56,941 nucleotides of DNA from an uncultured Butyrivibrio sp. (GTDB lineage: Bacteria > Bacillota > Clostridia > Lachnospirales > Lachnospiraceae). Of this stretch, positions 1-8,317 are shown piece after piece. The stretch spans positions 1-56,941 of the forward strand of contig CAMVNV010000005.1 in NCBI GenBank assembly GCA_947168935.1, written 5' to 3'. Position 1 is the first letter of the stretch. Each line of letters begins with the position of its first letter. The notes beneath the pieces are model-generated. The model was given only the letters and a program-made list of their open reading frames with translations, had not been told where the DNA came from and searched no databases. The position numbers and the translations under genes are program-made.

Positions 1-1023
1 TGTATCACCTGTAAACGGAAATTAATGCTTGCTTATCAGAATCTCATTGACACTGTTCATAAGCACATGGGCTCTATGTATCGTTATATGGACCTTCGTA
101 AGAAGCTTATGGGCGTTGATGAGCTTCATATGTATGACCTTTACAACTCAATCGTACCTGATGCAGAAGAGACAATTACATATGAGCAGGCTAAAGAAGC
201 TGTTTTTGAAGCTATTAAGCCACTTGGTGAAGACTATGCCAAGGTTGTTAAGACTGCTTATGAAAACCGCTGGCTTGACGTATATGAGAACGAAGGAAAG
301 AGAAGCGGAGCATACTCTTCAGGCGGCGCAAGACCTCATCCTTATATCCTTCTCAACCACAAGGACAACCTTAACAGCCAGTTCACTCTTATCCATGAGA
401 CAGGACATACAATGCACAGCTACCTGTCTATGAAGAACCAGCCTGTAGTATATTCTGACTACGTTATCTTTGTTGCAGAAGTTGCTTCAACCTGCAATGA
501 AGTACTTATGATGAAGAATCTCCTTGCTAAGACAACAGATAAGCAGAAGAGAAAGTACCTGCTTAACTACTTCATGGAGCAGTTCCGTACAACACTCTAC
601 CGCCAGACTATGTTTGCTGAGTTCGAGCTTAAGCTTAATGAACTTGTTGAAAGTGGCAATACGCTCACCGCGGACACTCTTAACAAAATGTACTACGACC
701 TCAACAAACTCTACTATGGAGAAAATATGGTTGTTGACGAAGAAATCGCCGGAGAATGGGCTAGAATCCCTCATTTCTTCTACAACTACTATGTATATCA
801 GTATGCAACTGGCTTCTCTGCTGCTATTGCTCTTGCTACCAAGATCCTCAAAGAGGGTGAGCCTGCAGTTAAGAACTACCTTAAGTTCCTGTCATCGGGA
901 TGCAGCACAGATCCTATCAGCCTTTTGAAGATTGCTGGTGTTGATATGTCAACTCCTGCGCCTATTGAAGAGGCACTTGATCAGTTCGATGCGCTTATTT
1001 CTGAGATGGAAGAGCTTGCATAA
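1..1023 (+). CDS. pepF: Oligoendopeptidase F (M3B), 5' end outside window
   Basis: This is the C-terminal 340 codons of a cytoplasmic zinc metallopeptidase that cuts short oligopeptides. The frame is open from base 1, so the true start lies upstream; full-length PepF proteins are about 600 residues. The zinc motif HETGH is encoded near 390-407, inside the family phrase FTLIHETGHTMHS, and a later glutamate (VAEVASTCNEV) is the expected third zinc ligand. The C-terminal helices, with many Tyr and Phe (FFYNYYVYQYATGFS), are typical of M3B. It sits directly upstream of an oligopeptide importer and a second M3 peptidase lies at its other end, so it probably degrades imported peptides. The family call is secure. 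Confidence 0.93.
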   Translation, partial: CITCKRKLMLAYQNLIDTVHKHMGSMYRYMDLRKKLMGVDELHMYDLYNSIVPDAEETITYEQAKEAVFEAIKPLGEDYAKVVKTAYENRWLDVYENEGKRSGAYSSGGARPHPYILLNHKDNLNSQFTLIHETGHTMHSYLSMKNQPVVYSDYVIFVAEVASTCNEVLMMKNLLAKTTDKQKRKYLLNYFMEQFRTTLYRQTMFAEFELKLNELVESGNTLTADTLNKMYYDLNKLYYGENMVVDEEIAGEWARIPHFFYNYYVYQYATGFSAAIALATKILKEGEPAVKNYLKFLSSGCSTDPISLLKIAGVDMSTPAPIEEALDQFDALISEMEELA

Positions 1024-1145
1024 TTCCTAGTAAAGCGGTATTATTTATATCATTAGAACACTGCTATATCTAATCAAGTGCATAAAGTTACGAATATTCA
1101 TATTTTCAGTGGAAACTCGCATTTTTTAGAATAAAAAAATGTTTG

Positions 1146-1173
1146 CGTATGGCGTACATTTGTCCGCCATACG
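1146..1173. other. Perfect hairpin downstream of pepF
   Basis: CGTATGGCG pairs perfectly with CGCCATACG around a small inner ACA/TGT stem. There is no T-run after it on the plus strand, but an A-run lies just before it, so as a rho-independent terminator it would fit the minus strand better. On the plus strand it may end or protect the pepF mRNA. The octamer GTGGAAAC occurs on both sides of it (near 1111 and 1176). Confidence 0.45.
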
Positions 1174-1207
1174 AGTGGAAACGTTGATAAAAATTACGAT
1201 TTCCGTA

Positions 1208-1235
1208 TTGACAAAAATTAATATGTCTGTAAAAT
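1208..1235 (+). promoter_or_regulatory. Sigma-A promoter of the Opp operon
   Basis: A consensus -35 TTGACA (1208-1213) is followed after 16 bp by TAAAAT (1230-1235). The predicted start is near 1242, giving a leader of about 280 nt before the first Opp gene. The leader holds a hairpin and T-rich tract at 1332-1390. Confidence 0.65.
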
Positions 1236-1331
1236 AAAGGAAGTTGATGTAACACAGTGCGCGCATCGAATGAGGCTCCAGTTACAGTGTTTTAGTGGGG
1301 GCTGAAATTTCATAACTTTGAAATGATAACG

Positions 1332-1390
1332 ATGACGTTAAATTAACTTTCTTTATTTTGAAAGAAGTGTTTAACGTCATTTTCTATTTT
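1332..1390 (+). terminator. Terminator-like hairpin in the Opp leader
   Basis: ATGACGTTAA (1332-1341) pairs with TTAACGTCAT (1371-1380). The interior also pairs (ACTTTCTTT with AAAGAAGT), giving a nearly continuous stem, and T-rich sequence follows at 1380-1390. It lies about 90 nt after the predicted transcription start and 130 nt before the first gene. It could be an attenuator of the Opp operon or the end of a separate short RNA of about 145 nt. No riboswitch class was recognised in the leader. Confidence 0.55.
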
Positions 1391-1519
1391 AAGGTTAGAC
1401 TTTGATGCACTAAAGCGCCAACTTGTTAAACAACAAGGGGATGTAGCCTCGAAGAGGATTACATAAACAATTTTTACCGAATCTAATAAATGATGAGGAA
1501 TAAAAAGGAGGAAGGAATT

Positions 1520-3754
1520 ATGAAAAGATCTAAAGTCATTGCACTGCTTCTTACAGTCGGCATGACAGTGTCTTCAGTAGCTTGTAGCTCAGGCGATACA
1601 GGCAACACTGGCGACAACACAGGTTCTGAGAGCACACAGTCAACTCCAGAGTCAGACAACAACGAGACATCAGGTGATGCTACAACTGAAGCTACTGATG
1701 AGGAAGAAGTTGTTGATGAGTCTGCAATGGATTATGATGAACTTTCAGAGTATGTTTACAATCAGATCCTTGGTGAGTTCTACGAGAACTATGAGTTAGC
1801 TCAGGCTGAGGAGAACAAGAATGTAGCATGGGCTCTTGATGCTGTAGCTGAGGCTAAGCTCCTTGAGTCAGGTGTATTCATTCCATTCACATCACGTGGT
1901 GGTATGTATGCTATCAGCCGTATAGCTCCTTATACAGTATCTACAACATATTGGGGCAATGATGAAAGTCGTTTCCACAATGCAGTTGTAACAACAGACC
2001 TTATTAAGTCTGAAGATTATATGGCAATGAAAGAGAAGTATGCTGAGCTCAAGGGCACAGGCGAGTATGAGTCTTGGGTTAAGTCATTCCTTGAAGAGAA
2101 GGGATATACTCTCACAGATGAGTACAAATATCCTAGCACGGGTGATCCTACAACTTGGGATGTACTTAGCACTTCAAGACAGGCTGATACAAGAGCTCTT
2201 GTTCATACATATGACGGACTTATGGAATATGACGGAGAAGGCACACAGCAGCCTGCTCTTGCAACTGATTATGAAGTATCTGATGACGGACTTACATATA
2301 CATTCCACATCCGTGAAGGTGTTAAGTGGGTTGATTCTCAGGGACGTGAAGTTGGCGATGTTACAGCTGACGACTTCGTAGCTGGTATGCAGCACATGAT
2401 GGATGCAATGGGCGGTCTTGAGTACCTTGTTCAGGATGTAATCGTTGGTGCAGATGCTTATATCAATGGTGAGACAACAGATTTCTCAACAGTTGGTGTT
2501 AAGGCAGTTGATGATTATACACTTGAGTATGACCTTGTTGCTCCTTGCACATACTTCAACACTATGTTAAGCTATAGCGTGTTCGCTCCTCTTAATCGTT
2601 CTTACTACGAATCATGCGGTGGTAAGTTCGGTGATGAGTTCGATTCTTCAGCTTCTGACTATACATATGGTACAGATGCTGACCACATCGCTTATTGCGG
2701 ACCATACCTTGTAACTAACTTTACAGCTAAGAATACTATTACATTCAAGGCTAACTCTACATATTGGAATAAGGATAACATCAATATCCAGACTGTTTAC
2801 TTCCTTTACAATGATGGAACAGATGCTACAAAGGCATACAATGATGCTAAGGCTGGTACAATCTCAGGATGCAGTCTTACTACAGCAGCTCTTGAGGCAG
2901 CTAAGAATGACGGACTCTATGATGAGTATGCTTACATCAGCCTTACAGATGCTACATCTTTCGTAGGTTTCATGAATGTTAATCGTGCAGCATTTGCTAA
3001 TGCTAATGATGCTACAGCAGCTAAGTCAACTCAGACAGAAGAGGATGCTGCAAGAACAAAGGCTGCTATGCGTAACCAGGAGTTCAGACTTGCACTTCTT
3101 CAGTCAATTGACAGAGGTACATACAACGCTCAGACAAACGGCGATGACCTTAAGTACAACGCACTTATCAACACATACACACCTGGTAACTTCGTTCAGC
3201 TTGAAGAGGATGTAACAATCGCTATCAACGGAACAGATACAACATTCCCTGCTGGAACATACTATGGTGAGATCGTTCAGGCTCAGCTCGATGCTGACGG
3301 CGTTGATGCTACAGTTTGGGATCCTAAAGCTAATGATGGTCTTGGTTCATCATCAGGTTTCGATGGATGGTACAACAAGGATGCTGCTGTTGAACACCTC
3401 AACAAAGCTGTTGAAGAGCTTGCAGCTGAAGGCGTTGAAGTAAGCGCTGAGAATCCTATCTATGTTGATCTTCCATACTTCGAAGCAAGTGAAGTATTCG
3501 CAAACAGAGCTAACGCTTTCAAGAAGTCTGTAGAGGATGCTCTTGGTGGTGCTGTAGTGATCAATCTTGTATCATGTGCTACACAGGATGACTGGTACTA
3601 TGCAGGATATTACACAGACCTTGGTTCAGATGCTAACTATGATATCTATGATGTATCAGGTTGGGGTCCTGACTATGGTGATCCTCAGACATATCTTGAC
3701 ACAATGCTTCCTGATTATGCAGGTTACATGGTTAAGTGCTTTGGTATCTATTGA
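1520..3754 (+). CDS. Oligopeptide-binding lipoprotein, Ami/Opp type, circularly permuted
   Basis: This is the extracellular peptide receptor of the importer encoded downstream (744 residues). The start at 1520 is chosen over 1490 because AAAAGGAGGAAGG precedes it and the signal peptide begins there; the lipobox is SVAC with Cys22. An acidic, Ser/Thr-rich linker covers about residues 23-68. Residues of roughly 70-195 (LLESGVFIPFTSRGGMYAIS and what follows) resemble the C-terminal end of AmiA/AliA-type receptors. From about 198 the protein reads like the usual mature N-terminus (DPTTWDVL, then TYTFHIREGVKW), and it stops just after the GWGPDYGDPQTYLD motif, which normally has about 100 or more residues after it. 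It therefore looks circularly permuted rather than truncated. The family call is secure; the permutation comes from remembered family sequences. Confidence 0.9.
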   Translation: MKRSKVIALLLTVGMTVSSVACSSGDTGNTGDNTGSESTQSTPESDNNETSGDATTEATDEEEVVDESAMDYDELSEYVYNQILGEFYENYELAQAEENKNVAWALDAVAEAKLLESGVFIPFTSRGGMYAISRIAPYTVSTTYWGNDESRFHNAVVTTDLIKSEDYMAMKEKYAELKGTGEYESWVKSFLEEKGYTLTDEYKYPSTGDPTTWDVLSTSRQADTRALVHTYDGLMEYDGEGTQQPALATDYEVSDDGLTYTFHIREGVKWVDSQGREVGDVTADDFVAGMQHMMDAMGGLEYLVQDVIVGADAYINGETTDFSTVGVKAVDDYTLEYDLVAPCTYFNTMLSYSVFAPLNRSYYESCGGKFGDEFDSSASDYTYGTDADHIAYCGPYLVTNFTAKNTITFKANSTYWNKDNINIQTVYFLYNDGTDATKAYNDAKAGTISGCSLTTAALEAAKNDGLYDEYAYISLTDATSFVGFMNVNRAAFANANDATAAKSTQTEEDAARTKAAMRNQEFRLALLQSIDRGTYNAQTNGDDLKYNALINTYTPGNFVQLEEDVTIAINGTDTTFPAGTYYGEIVQAQLDADGVDATVWDPKANDGLGSSSGFDGWYNKDAAVEHLNKAVEELAAEGVEVSAENPIYVDLPYFEASEVFANRANAFKKSVEDALGGAVVINLVSCATQDDWYYAGYYTDLGSDANYDIYDVSGWGPDYGDPQTYLDTMLPDYAGYMVKCFGIY

Positions 3755-3796
3755 TTTAGATAGGTATTGAGTTTTACAATTATTAAACATTCTAAG

Positions 3797-3826
3797 CAGG
3801 AGAATGGGCTCATGCTCATTCTCCTG
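3797..3826 (+). terminator. Intercistronic hairpin after the binding protein gene
   Basis: CAGGAGAATG pairs with CATTCTCCTG over 10 bp. No long T-run follows, so it is more likely an mRNA-stabilising or partially terminating hairpin than a full stop. Such structures commonly let a binding protein be made in excess over its permeases. Confidence 0.5.
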
Positions 3827-3912
3827 ACTTTGGTGTAATACAGACTGGTAAGTAATATTGGAGACGTAACGTATTCTCTATACACATGACCGGTCAGCTG
3901 GAGTGAAGGACT

Positions 3913-5493
3913 ATGCTTAAATATTTGATCAAACGATTATTACATGGACTGTTTTCTATAGTTATAGTTATAGGAATAGTTATGCTGCTGATCTATTCAT
4001 TAATGGATCGTCAGCTTATTTTTGCTGCTGATCCTGTTTATCAGAATCTTGGTAACAACCAGAAGAAGCAGTACATGTATCGTATGTGGGAGAACTACGG
4101 TTACATCGACTATGTTACTTATGAGGAATACATAGCAAAACTTGTTTCAGACGGGGATCTTGATTCATCTCAGCTTGAGAGTGTTCAGGATATTGGAAAG
4201 AAAGCAGAGAACGATTCAGAAAATGTTGCTGAATACGTTCAGAAATTTACAGACTATTATCAGTCTAAAGGATATACTGTTGTCAGACTTGATGCTATAA
4301 CCATCAAGAAGGGCAGAAAATATGCAGATGGTGGACAGGAATGTCTTTTTGCATACAGAGATAAGCCTCTTTTAACACGTTTAACTAGCTATTTCACAGG
4401 TATTGTTGATATAGACAGTATTCACTATGTTGATGATTCTATTGATATTGGTGAGCGTGGAATTAGTTTAACAATGCACGACCCGGCATATGGCGGAGAG
4501 AAATTCTCACCGGCACTTATCGGTAATGGTACTAAATATAAGTACTTACTTTATTTCGATGACAGCTTCCCATACATTCACCAGAATCTTATCAAGATAA
4601 GTCTTGGTAAGTCTTATACGGTTAATGCGGGAATTGATGTATTTGAAACAATGACACAGTCTCAGGGCTCTTATGTTGCTTCACAGGTAACATTCCCTTC
4701 AGGTGTAGTTGAATCATCTGCTGATGATCTTCATACAACTACATATGTAAAGGGATCACTGCAGTCCAGTGCCCTTAATCAGAGACTCTTTGTTGATGAT
4801 TATACAAATGTTTCCACAGTTAAGAGTGGACTTTCCAAAATTGGATATTCATTTGTAATCGGTCTCATCTCTAGTATTATTGCTTATGTACTTGGCGTAT
4901 CTCTTGGTATTGCTATGGCAAGACATAAGGACAAGGCTGTTGATAAGATCGGAACAATTTATATAGTATTTGCTATAGCTGTTCCTTCCCTTGCTTATAT
5001 CTTCATGGTTAAAGCTATTGGTGGTTCAGCAGGACTTCCTACAACATTTGATATGGAATCCACAAGTAAACTTATGTATGTTCTTCCTATTATTTCTCTT
5101 TCAATTAAGAGTATTGCTGATCTTATGAAGTGGCTTAGAAGATACATGATCGATCAGCAGAATTCTGATTATGTTAAGTTTGCTAAGGCCTGCGGTCTTA
5201 CAGATAATGAGATATTCAGAAAGCATATCTTCAAAAATGCTGTAATTCCGATCATTCACGGAATTCCTGGAACTATTCTTGCAGCACTTGTTGGTGCGAT
5301 CATTACTGAGAAAGTATATGTAGTTCCTGGTGCAGGTAACCTTCTTGTTGAGGCTATTGCTAAGTACGATAACGGTGTAATCGTTGGTGTAACACTTTTC
5401 TATACACTTCTTGGAATTACATCAGTAATACTTGGAGATATCCTTATGGCTATGTTTGATCCGAGAATCTCTTTCTCAGATAAGGCCAGATAA
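3913..5493 (+). CDS. oppB: Oligopeptide ABC importer permease, OppB/AmiC type
   Basis: This is an integral membrane subunit of the peptide importer, 526 residues. One helix near residues 10-29 is followed by a large extracytoplasmic region (about 30-305), then the permease core from about residue 310 (SFVIGLISSIIAYVLGVSLG onward). The inner-membrane EAA-type loop that contacts the ATPase is around DYVKFAKACGLTDNEIFRKH. The long first loop is known from the AmiC branch of the family, which suits the Ami-like receptor upstream. It follows the receptor gene after a 158-bp gap and precedes oppC by 57 bp. The call is secure. Confidence 0.92.
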   Translation: MLKYLIKRLLHGLFSIVIVIGIVMLLIYSLMDRQLIFAADPVYQNLGNNQKKQYMYRMWENYGYIDYVTYEEYIAKLVSDGDLDSSQLESVQDIGKKAENDSENVAEYVQKFTDYYQSKGYTVVRLDAITIKKGRKYADGGQECLFAYRDKPLLTRLTSYFTGIVDIDSIHYVDDSIDIGERGISLTMHDPAYGGEKFSPALIGNGTKYKYLLYFDDSFPYIHQNLIKISLGKSYTVNAGIDVFETMTQSQGSYVASQVTFPSGVVESSADDLHTTTYVKGSLQSSALNQRLFVDDYTNVSTVKSGLSKIGYSFVIGLISSIIAYVLGVSLGIAMARHKDKAVDKIGTIYIVFAIAVPSLAYIFMVKAIGGSAGLPTTFDMESTSKLMYVLPIISLSIKSIADLMKWLRRYMIDQQNSDYVKFAKACGLTDNEIFRKHIFKNAVIPIIHGIPGTILAALVGAIITEKVYVVPGAGNLLVEAIAKYDNGVIVGVTLFYTLLGITSVILGDILMAMFDPRISFSDKAR

Positions 5494-5550
5494 GAAGTAG
5501 CATTAACTTAAAATAATTATGCGGCGGTGCCGCTTGGAAATGAGGAAATT

Positions 5551-6531
5551 ATGTCTGATAAAGTCAATTTAACAGATGAGCTGGAAGGCATGTCTGAAGA
5601 AGAGCTTTTCTCTTTTGATGAGCATGATAAATCAGAAGCGGAAAAGATCACAGCTCCAAGATATTCATATTGGAAGTCTGTGTTCCGTGTATTCTTTAAA
5701 AAGAAGATCAATATCGTCATGTTGTCGATATTACTTATTCTTATATTGTTTGCATATATCTATCCGATGTTCTCAGGATATGATAAATTTGCAAATATTA
5801 CAGATGCATCTATGAAGCATCTTACACCTTCAGCATCAATTGCTAAGAACGGATTTACTATCCATGAGATCCTTGGTCGTGGTGGTTCAGGTGAGTCAAC
5901 ATTCGATGCTGTATGGAATGGTGCCAGAATATCAATTTCATTCGCATTTTCATGTGCGATAATCAATATGGCACTTGGTGTTATTATTGGTGCTATTTGG
6001 GGCTTTTCCAAAAAGTTTGATCTTCTGATGACTGAGGTTTACAACATTGTTGGTAACGTACCTCTGACATTGGTAGTATCTGTACTTGTTCTTGTACTTT
6101 CATCCAGCTTCTGGACGATGGTATTTGCAATGACAGTAACCGGTTGGCTGTTTATAGCTTACTTCTTTAGAACACAGGTTATTATCATTCGTGATAGAGA
6201 GTACAACCTTGCATCACGTTGTCTTGGAACATCAATCTTTAAGATTGCGATCAGGAATATCCTGCCTTTCATGACATCTATCATTGTTACACTTGCAGCA
6301 GCTGAGATACCTTCATATATCTCTTATGAGGTATTCCTTTCATACATTGGAATGGGTATGGCTGATATGTCACTTGGTAAGCTCATTTATCAGTATGAAA
6401 GTTCAATGGCAATTTCTGGATGGCAGTTTGAGTTCTGGAGTCCGGTTGTTATAGTATCAATCATCACAGTCGTTCTTTATGTAGTAGGTCAGAACCTTGG
6501 TGATGCTTCAGATCCTAGAACACATATGTAA
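5551..6531 (+). CDS. oppC: Oligopeptide ABC importer permease, OppC type
   Basis: This is the second membrane subunit of the importer, 326 residues. The start at 5551 is preferred over the upstream GTG at 5527 because TGAGGAAATT lies just before it. The N-terminus is acidic and cytoplasmic. One helix lies at about residues 52-71 and the permease core covers roughly 125-325. The EAA-type loop YNLASRCLGTSIFKIAIRNI is the expected ATPase contact. The 3' end lies 16 bp before the oppD start, so the two are co-translated or closely linked. The call is secure. Confidence 0.92.
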   Translation: MSDKVNLTDELEGMSEEELFSFDEHDKSEAEKITAPRYSYWKSVFRVFFKKKINIVMLSILLILILFAYIYPMFSGYDKFANITDASMKHLTPSASIAKNGFTIHEILGRGGSGESTFDAVWNGARISISFAFSCAIINMALGVIIGAIWGFSKKFDLLMTEVYNIVGNVPLTLVVSVLVLVLSSSFWTMVFAMTVTGWLFIAYFFRTQVIIIRDREYNLASRCLGTSIFKIAIRNILPFMTSIIVTLAAAEIPSYISYEVFLSYIGMGMADMSLGKLIYQYESSMAISGWQFEFWSPVVIVSIITVVLYVVGQNLGDASDPRTHM

Positions 6532-6547
6532 GGGGATAGATAAGAAA

Positions 6548-8299
6548 ATGGCAGAAGATAAGAAAGTATTATTGTCAGTCAAAGACCTCGTTGTTAAGTT
6601 TCATGTACGAGGACGTATTCTGACTGCAATACGTGGAATTTCATTAGATATTTACGAAAATGAATCAATTGCTATCGTAGGTGAGTCTGGTTCAGGTAAG
6701 TCAGTATTTACCAAGACATTTGCAGGAATGCTTGATAGCAACGGATTTATTGATCAGGGTGAGATCATATACAATGACCTTGACCTTGCTGATACGAAAG
6801 TATCTTATAACTCATTTGCACACAAGATGATAAGTAAGTACACTGAGAAGCTTAATTCTTGTTCAGGACTTGAGTTTGGTGCAGAGACTTACAAGAAGAT
6901 CAGAGCTCTTGAAAAAGAAAGAGCTGCTAAGATGGATCTTAACGAAGAAGAGCATGAGAAGATCGCTAATAAGCTTGAAGACTTAAAATATCAGCGTACA
7001 GAGGTCTTCAATAAGCGTCAGACATATAATCCAAAGACAGAGAAGCACCTTATCAAAGAGGCTACTCAGAAGATCAAGGATTATGATGCTCAGATCAAAG
7101 AGCTTAAAGCTAAGAAGGACGAAGCAGTTAAGAGACATAGAGCTGAGTTCGAAGCTGATACTAAGAATAAAGAGTATTATGATAGCGAAATAGCTAAACT
7201 TAAAGCTACATATCACGAAGAGATTTCTCGTCCTATTACTGATGAGCAGAAGAGGAGAAACGAAGTTCTTGCTAAAGAGATGTATCTTTCCGGCGGACGT
7301 TATGGCTTCTACAGAGCATATAAGCTTATGGGAGGTCTTTACAAAGCCCTTAAGAAAGCTATGCAGATGGGTGTTGATCTCGATGATGAGAATGCACGTA
7401 ACCAGGTATTCGATACAGTTGCATTCCATGTTCGCTATGTAGATGAGACAGAAGACATTCTTCACGGTGTTGCTATCCTTAATATCGCAGACGTTAAAGA
7501 GAAGGAAGACTGGGCACAGATCAGAGGTAACAAGATCGCTACTGTATTCCAGGATCCTATGACATCTCTTAACCCTATTATCACAATTGGTAAGCAGATA
7601 TCATCTATCATCATGAAGCATCAGCACTGCAGTGAGGCTGAAGCTCGTGTAAGAGCTCTTACACTTATGAAGAAGGTTGGTATTCCTAACGCAGAGAACC
7701 GTTTTGATGACTATCCATTTGAGTATTCAGGTGGTATGAGACAGCGTATCGTTATCGCTATTGCTCTTTCATGTCAGCCTAAGATCCTCATCTGTGATGA
7801 GCCTACAACTGCTCTTGATGTTACTATTCAGGCACAGATCCTGCAGCTCCTTAAAGATCTGCAGAAAGAGTTCCACTATACAATAGTATTCATCACACAT
7901 GACCTTGGTGTAGTTGCTAACATTGCAGATCGTGTAGCTGTTCTTTATGCGGGTCAGATCGTTGAGTATGGTACAGTTGATGAGGTATTCTATGATCCTC
8001 ACCATCCATATACATGGGCACTGTTGTCATCACTTCCACAGCTGGCTAAGCCAAACGAAGAGTTGTTCTCCATTACTGGTACACCTCCGTCACTGTATAA
8101 TGCGATCAAGGGTGATCCTTTTGCACCTCGTAACCAGTATGCATTGAAGATTGATTCTGTTAAGGAACCACCAATGTTCAAAGTAACTGATACGCATTAT
8201 GCCAAGACATGGCTTCTTGATCCACGTTCTCCTAAGGTTGAAAAGCCTGAAGGAATTAGTAACATTCACGAGACGCTGATCAAGGCGTTCAATATCTAA
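6548..8299 (+). CDS. oppD: Oligopeptide ABC importer ATPase, OppD type, with large insertion
   Basis: This is one of the two ATPases that power peptide import, 584 residues against about 350 for usual OppD. The start is 6548, after AGGGGATAG; the GTG at 6497 lies inside oppC. Walker A is GESGSGKS (residues 45-52), the Q-loop is FQDP with Gln335, the signature is YSGGM near 393, and Walker B ends in DE at 417-418. Between Walker A and the Q-loop there is an insert of about 240 residues (82-320, bases about 6791-7507). Most of it is charged and probably coiled coil (KIKDYDAQIKELKAKKDEAV). The core reads as intact. The C-terminal peptide-importer extension (HPYTWALLSSLP) is present. The insert's function is unknown. 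Confidence 0.93.
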   Translation: MAEDKKVLLSVKDLVVKFHVRGRILTAIRGISLDIYENESIAIVGESGSGKSVFTKTFAGMLDSNGFIDQGEIIYNDLDLADTKVSYNSFAHKMISKYTEKLNSCSGLEFGAETYKKIRALEKERAAKMDLNEEEHEKIANKLEDLKYQRTEVFNKRQTYNPKTEKHLIKEATQKIKDYDAQIKELKAKKDEAVKRHRAEFEADTKNKEYYDSEIAKLKATYHEEISRPITDEQKRRNEVLAKEMYLSGGRYGFYRAYKLMGGLYKALKKAMQMGVDLDDENARNQVFDTVAFHVRYVDETEDILHGVAILNIADVKEKEDWAQIRGNKIATVFQDPMTSLNPIITIGKQISSIIMKHQHCSEAEARVRALTLMKKVGIPNAENRFDDYPFEYSGGMRQRIVIAIALSCQPKILICDEPTTALDVTIQAQILQLLKDLQKEFHYTIVFITHDLGVVANIADRVAVLYAGQIVEYGTVDEVFYDPHHPYTWALLSSLPQLAKPNEELFSITGTPPSLYNAIKGDPFAPRNQYALKIDSVKEPPMFKVTDTHYAKTWLLDPRSPKVEKPEGISNIHETLIKAFNI

Positions 8300-8317
8300 T
8301 AGATGGAGATACACAAA

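Noticed and set aside
1236..1519. Known riboswitch or T-box in the Opp leader
   Set aside because: None of the motifs I can recall (T-box, lysine, SAM and others) is visible, so only an unidentified leader structure is reported.
1520..3754. Reading the binding protein as truncated at its 3' end
   Set aside because: The block that relatives carry at the C-terminus is present near the N-terminus, so permutation explains the stop better than loss.
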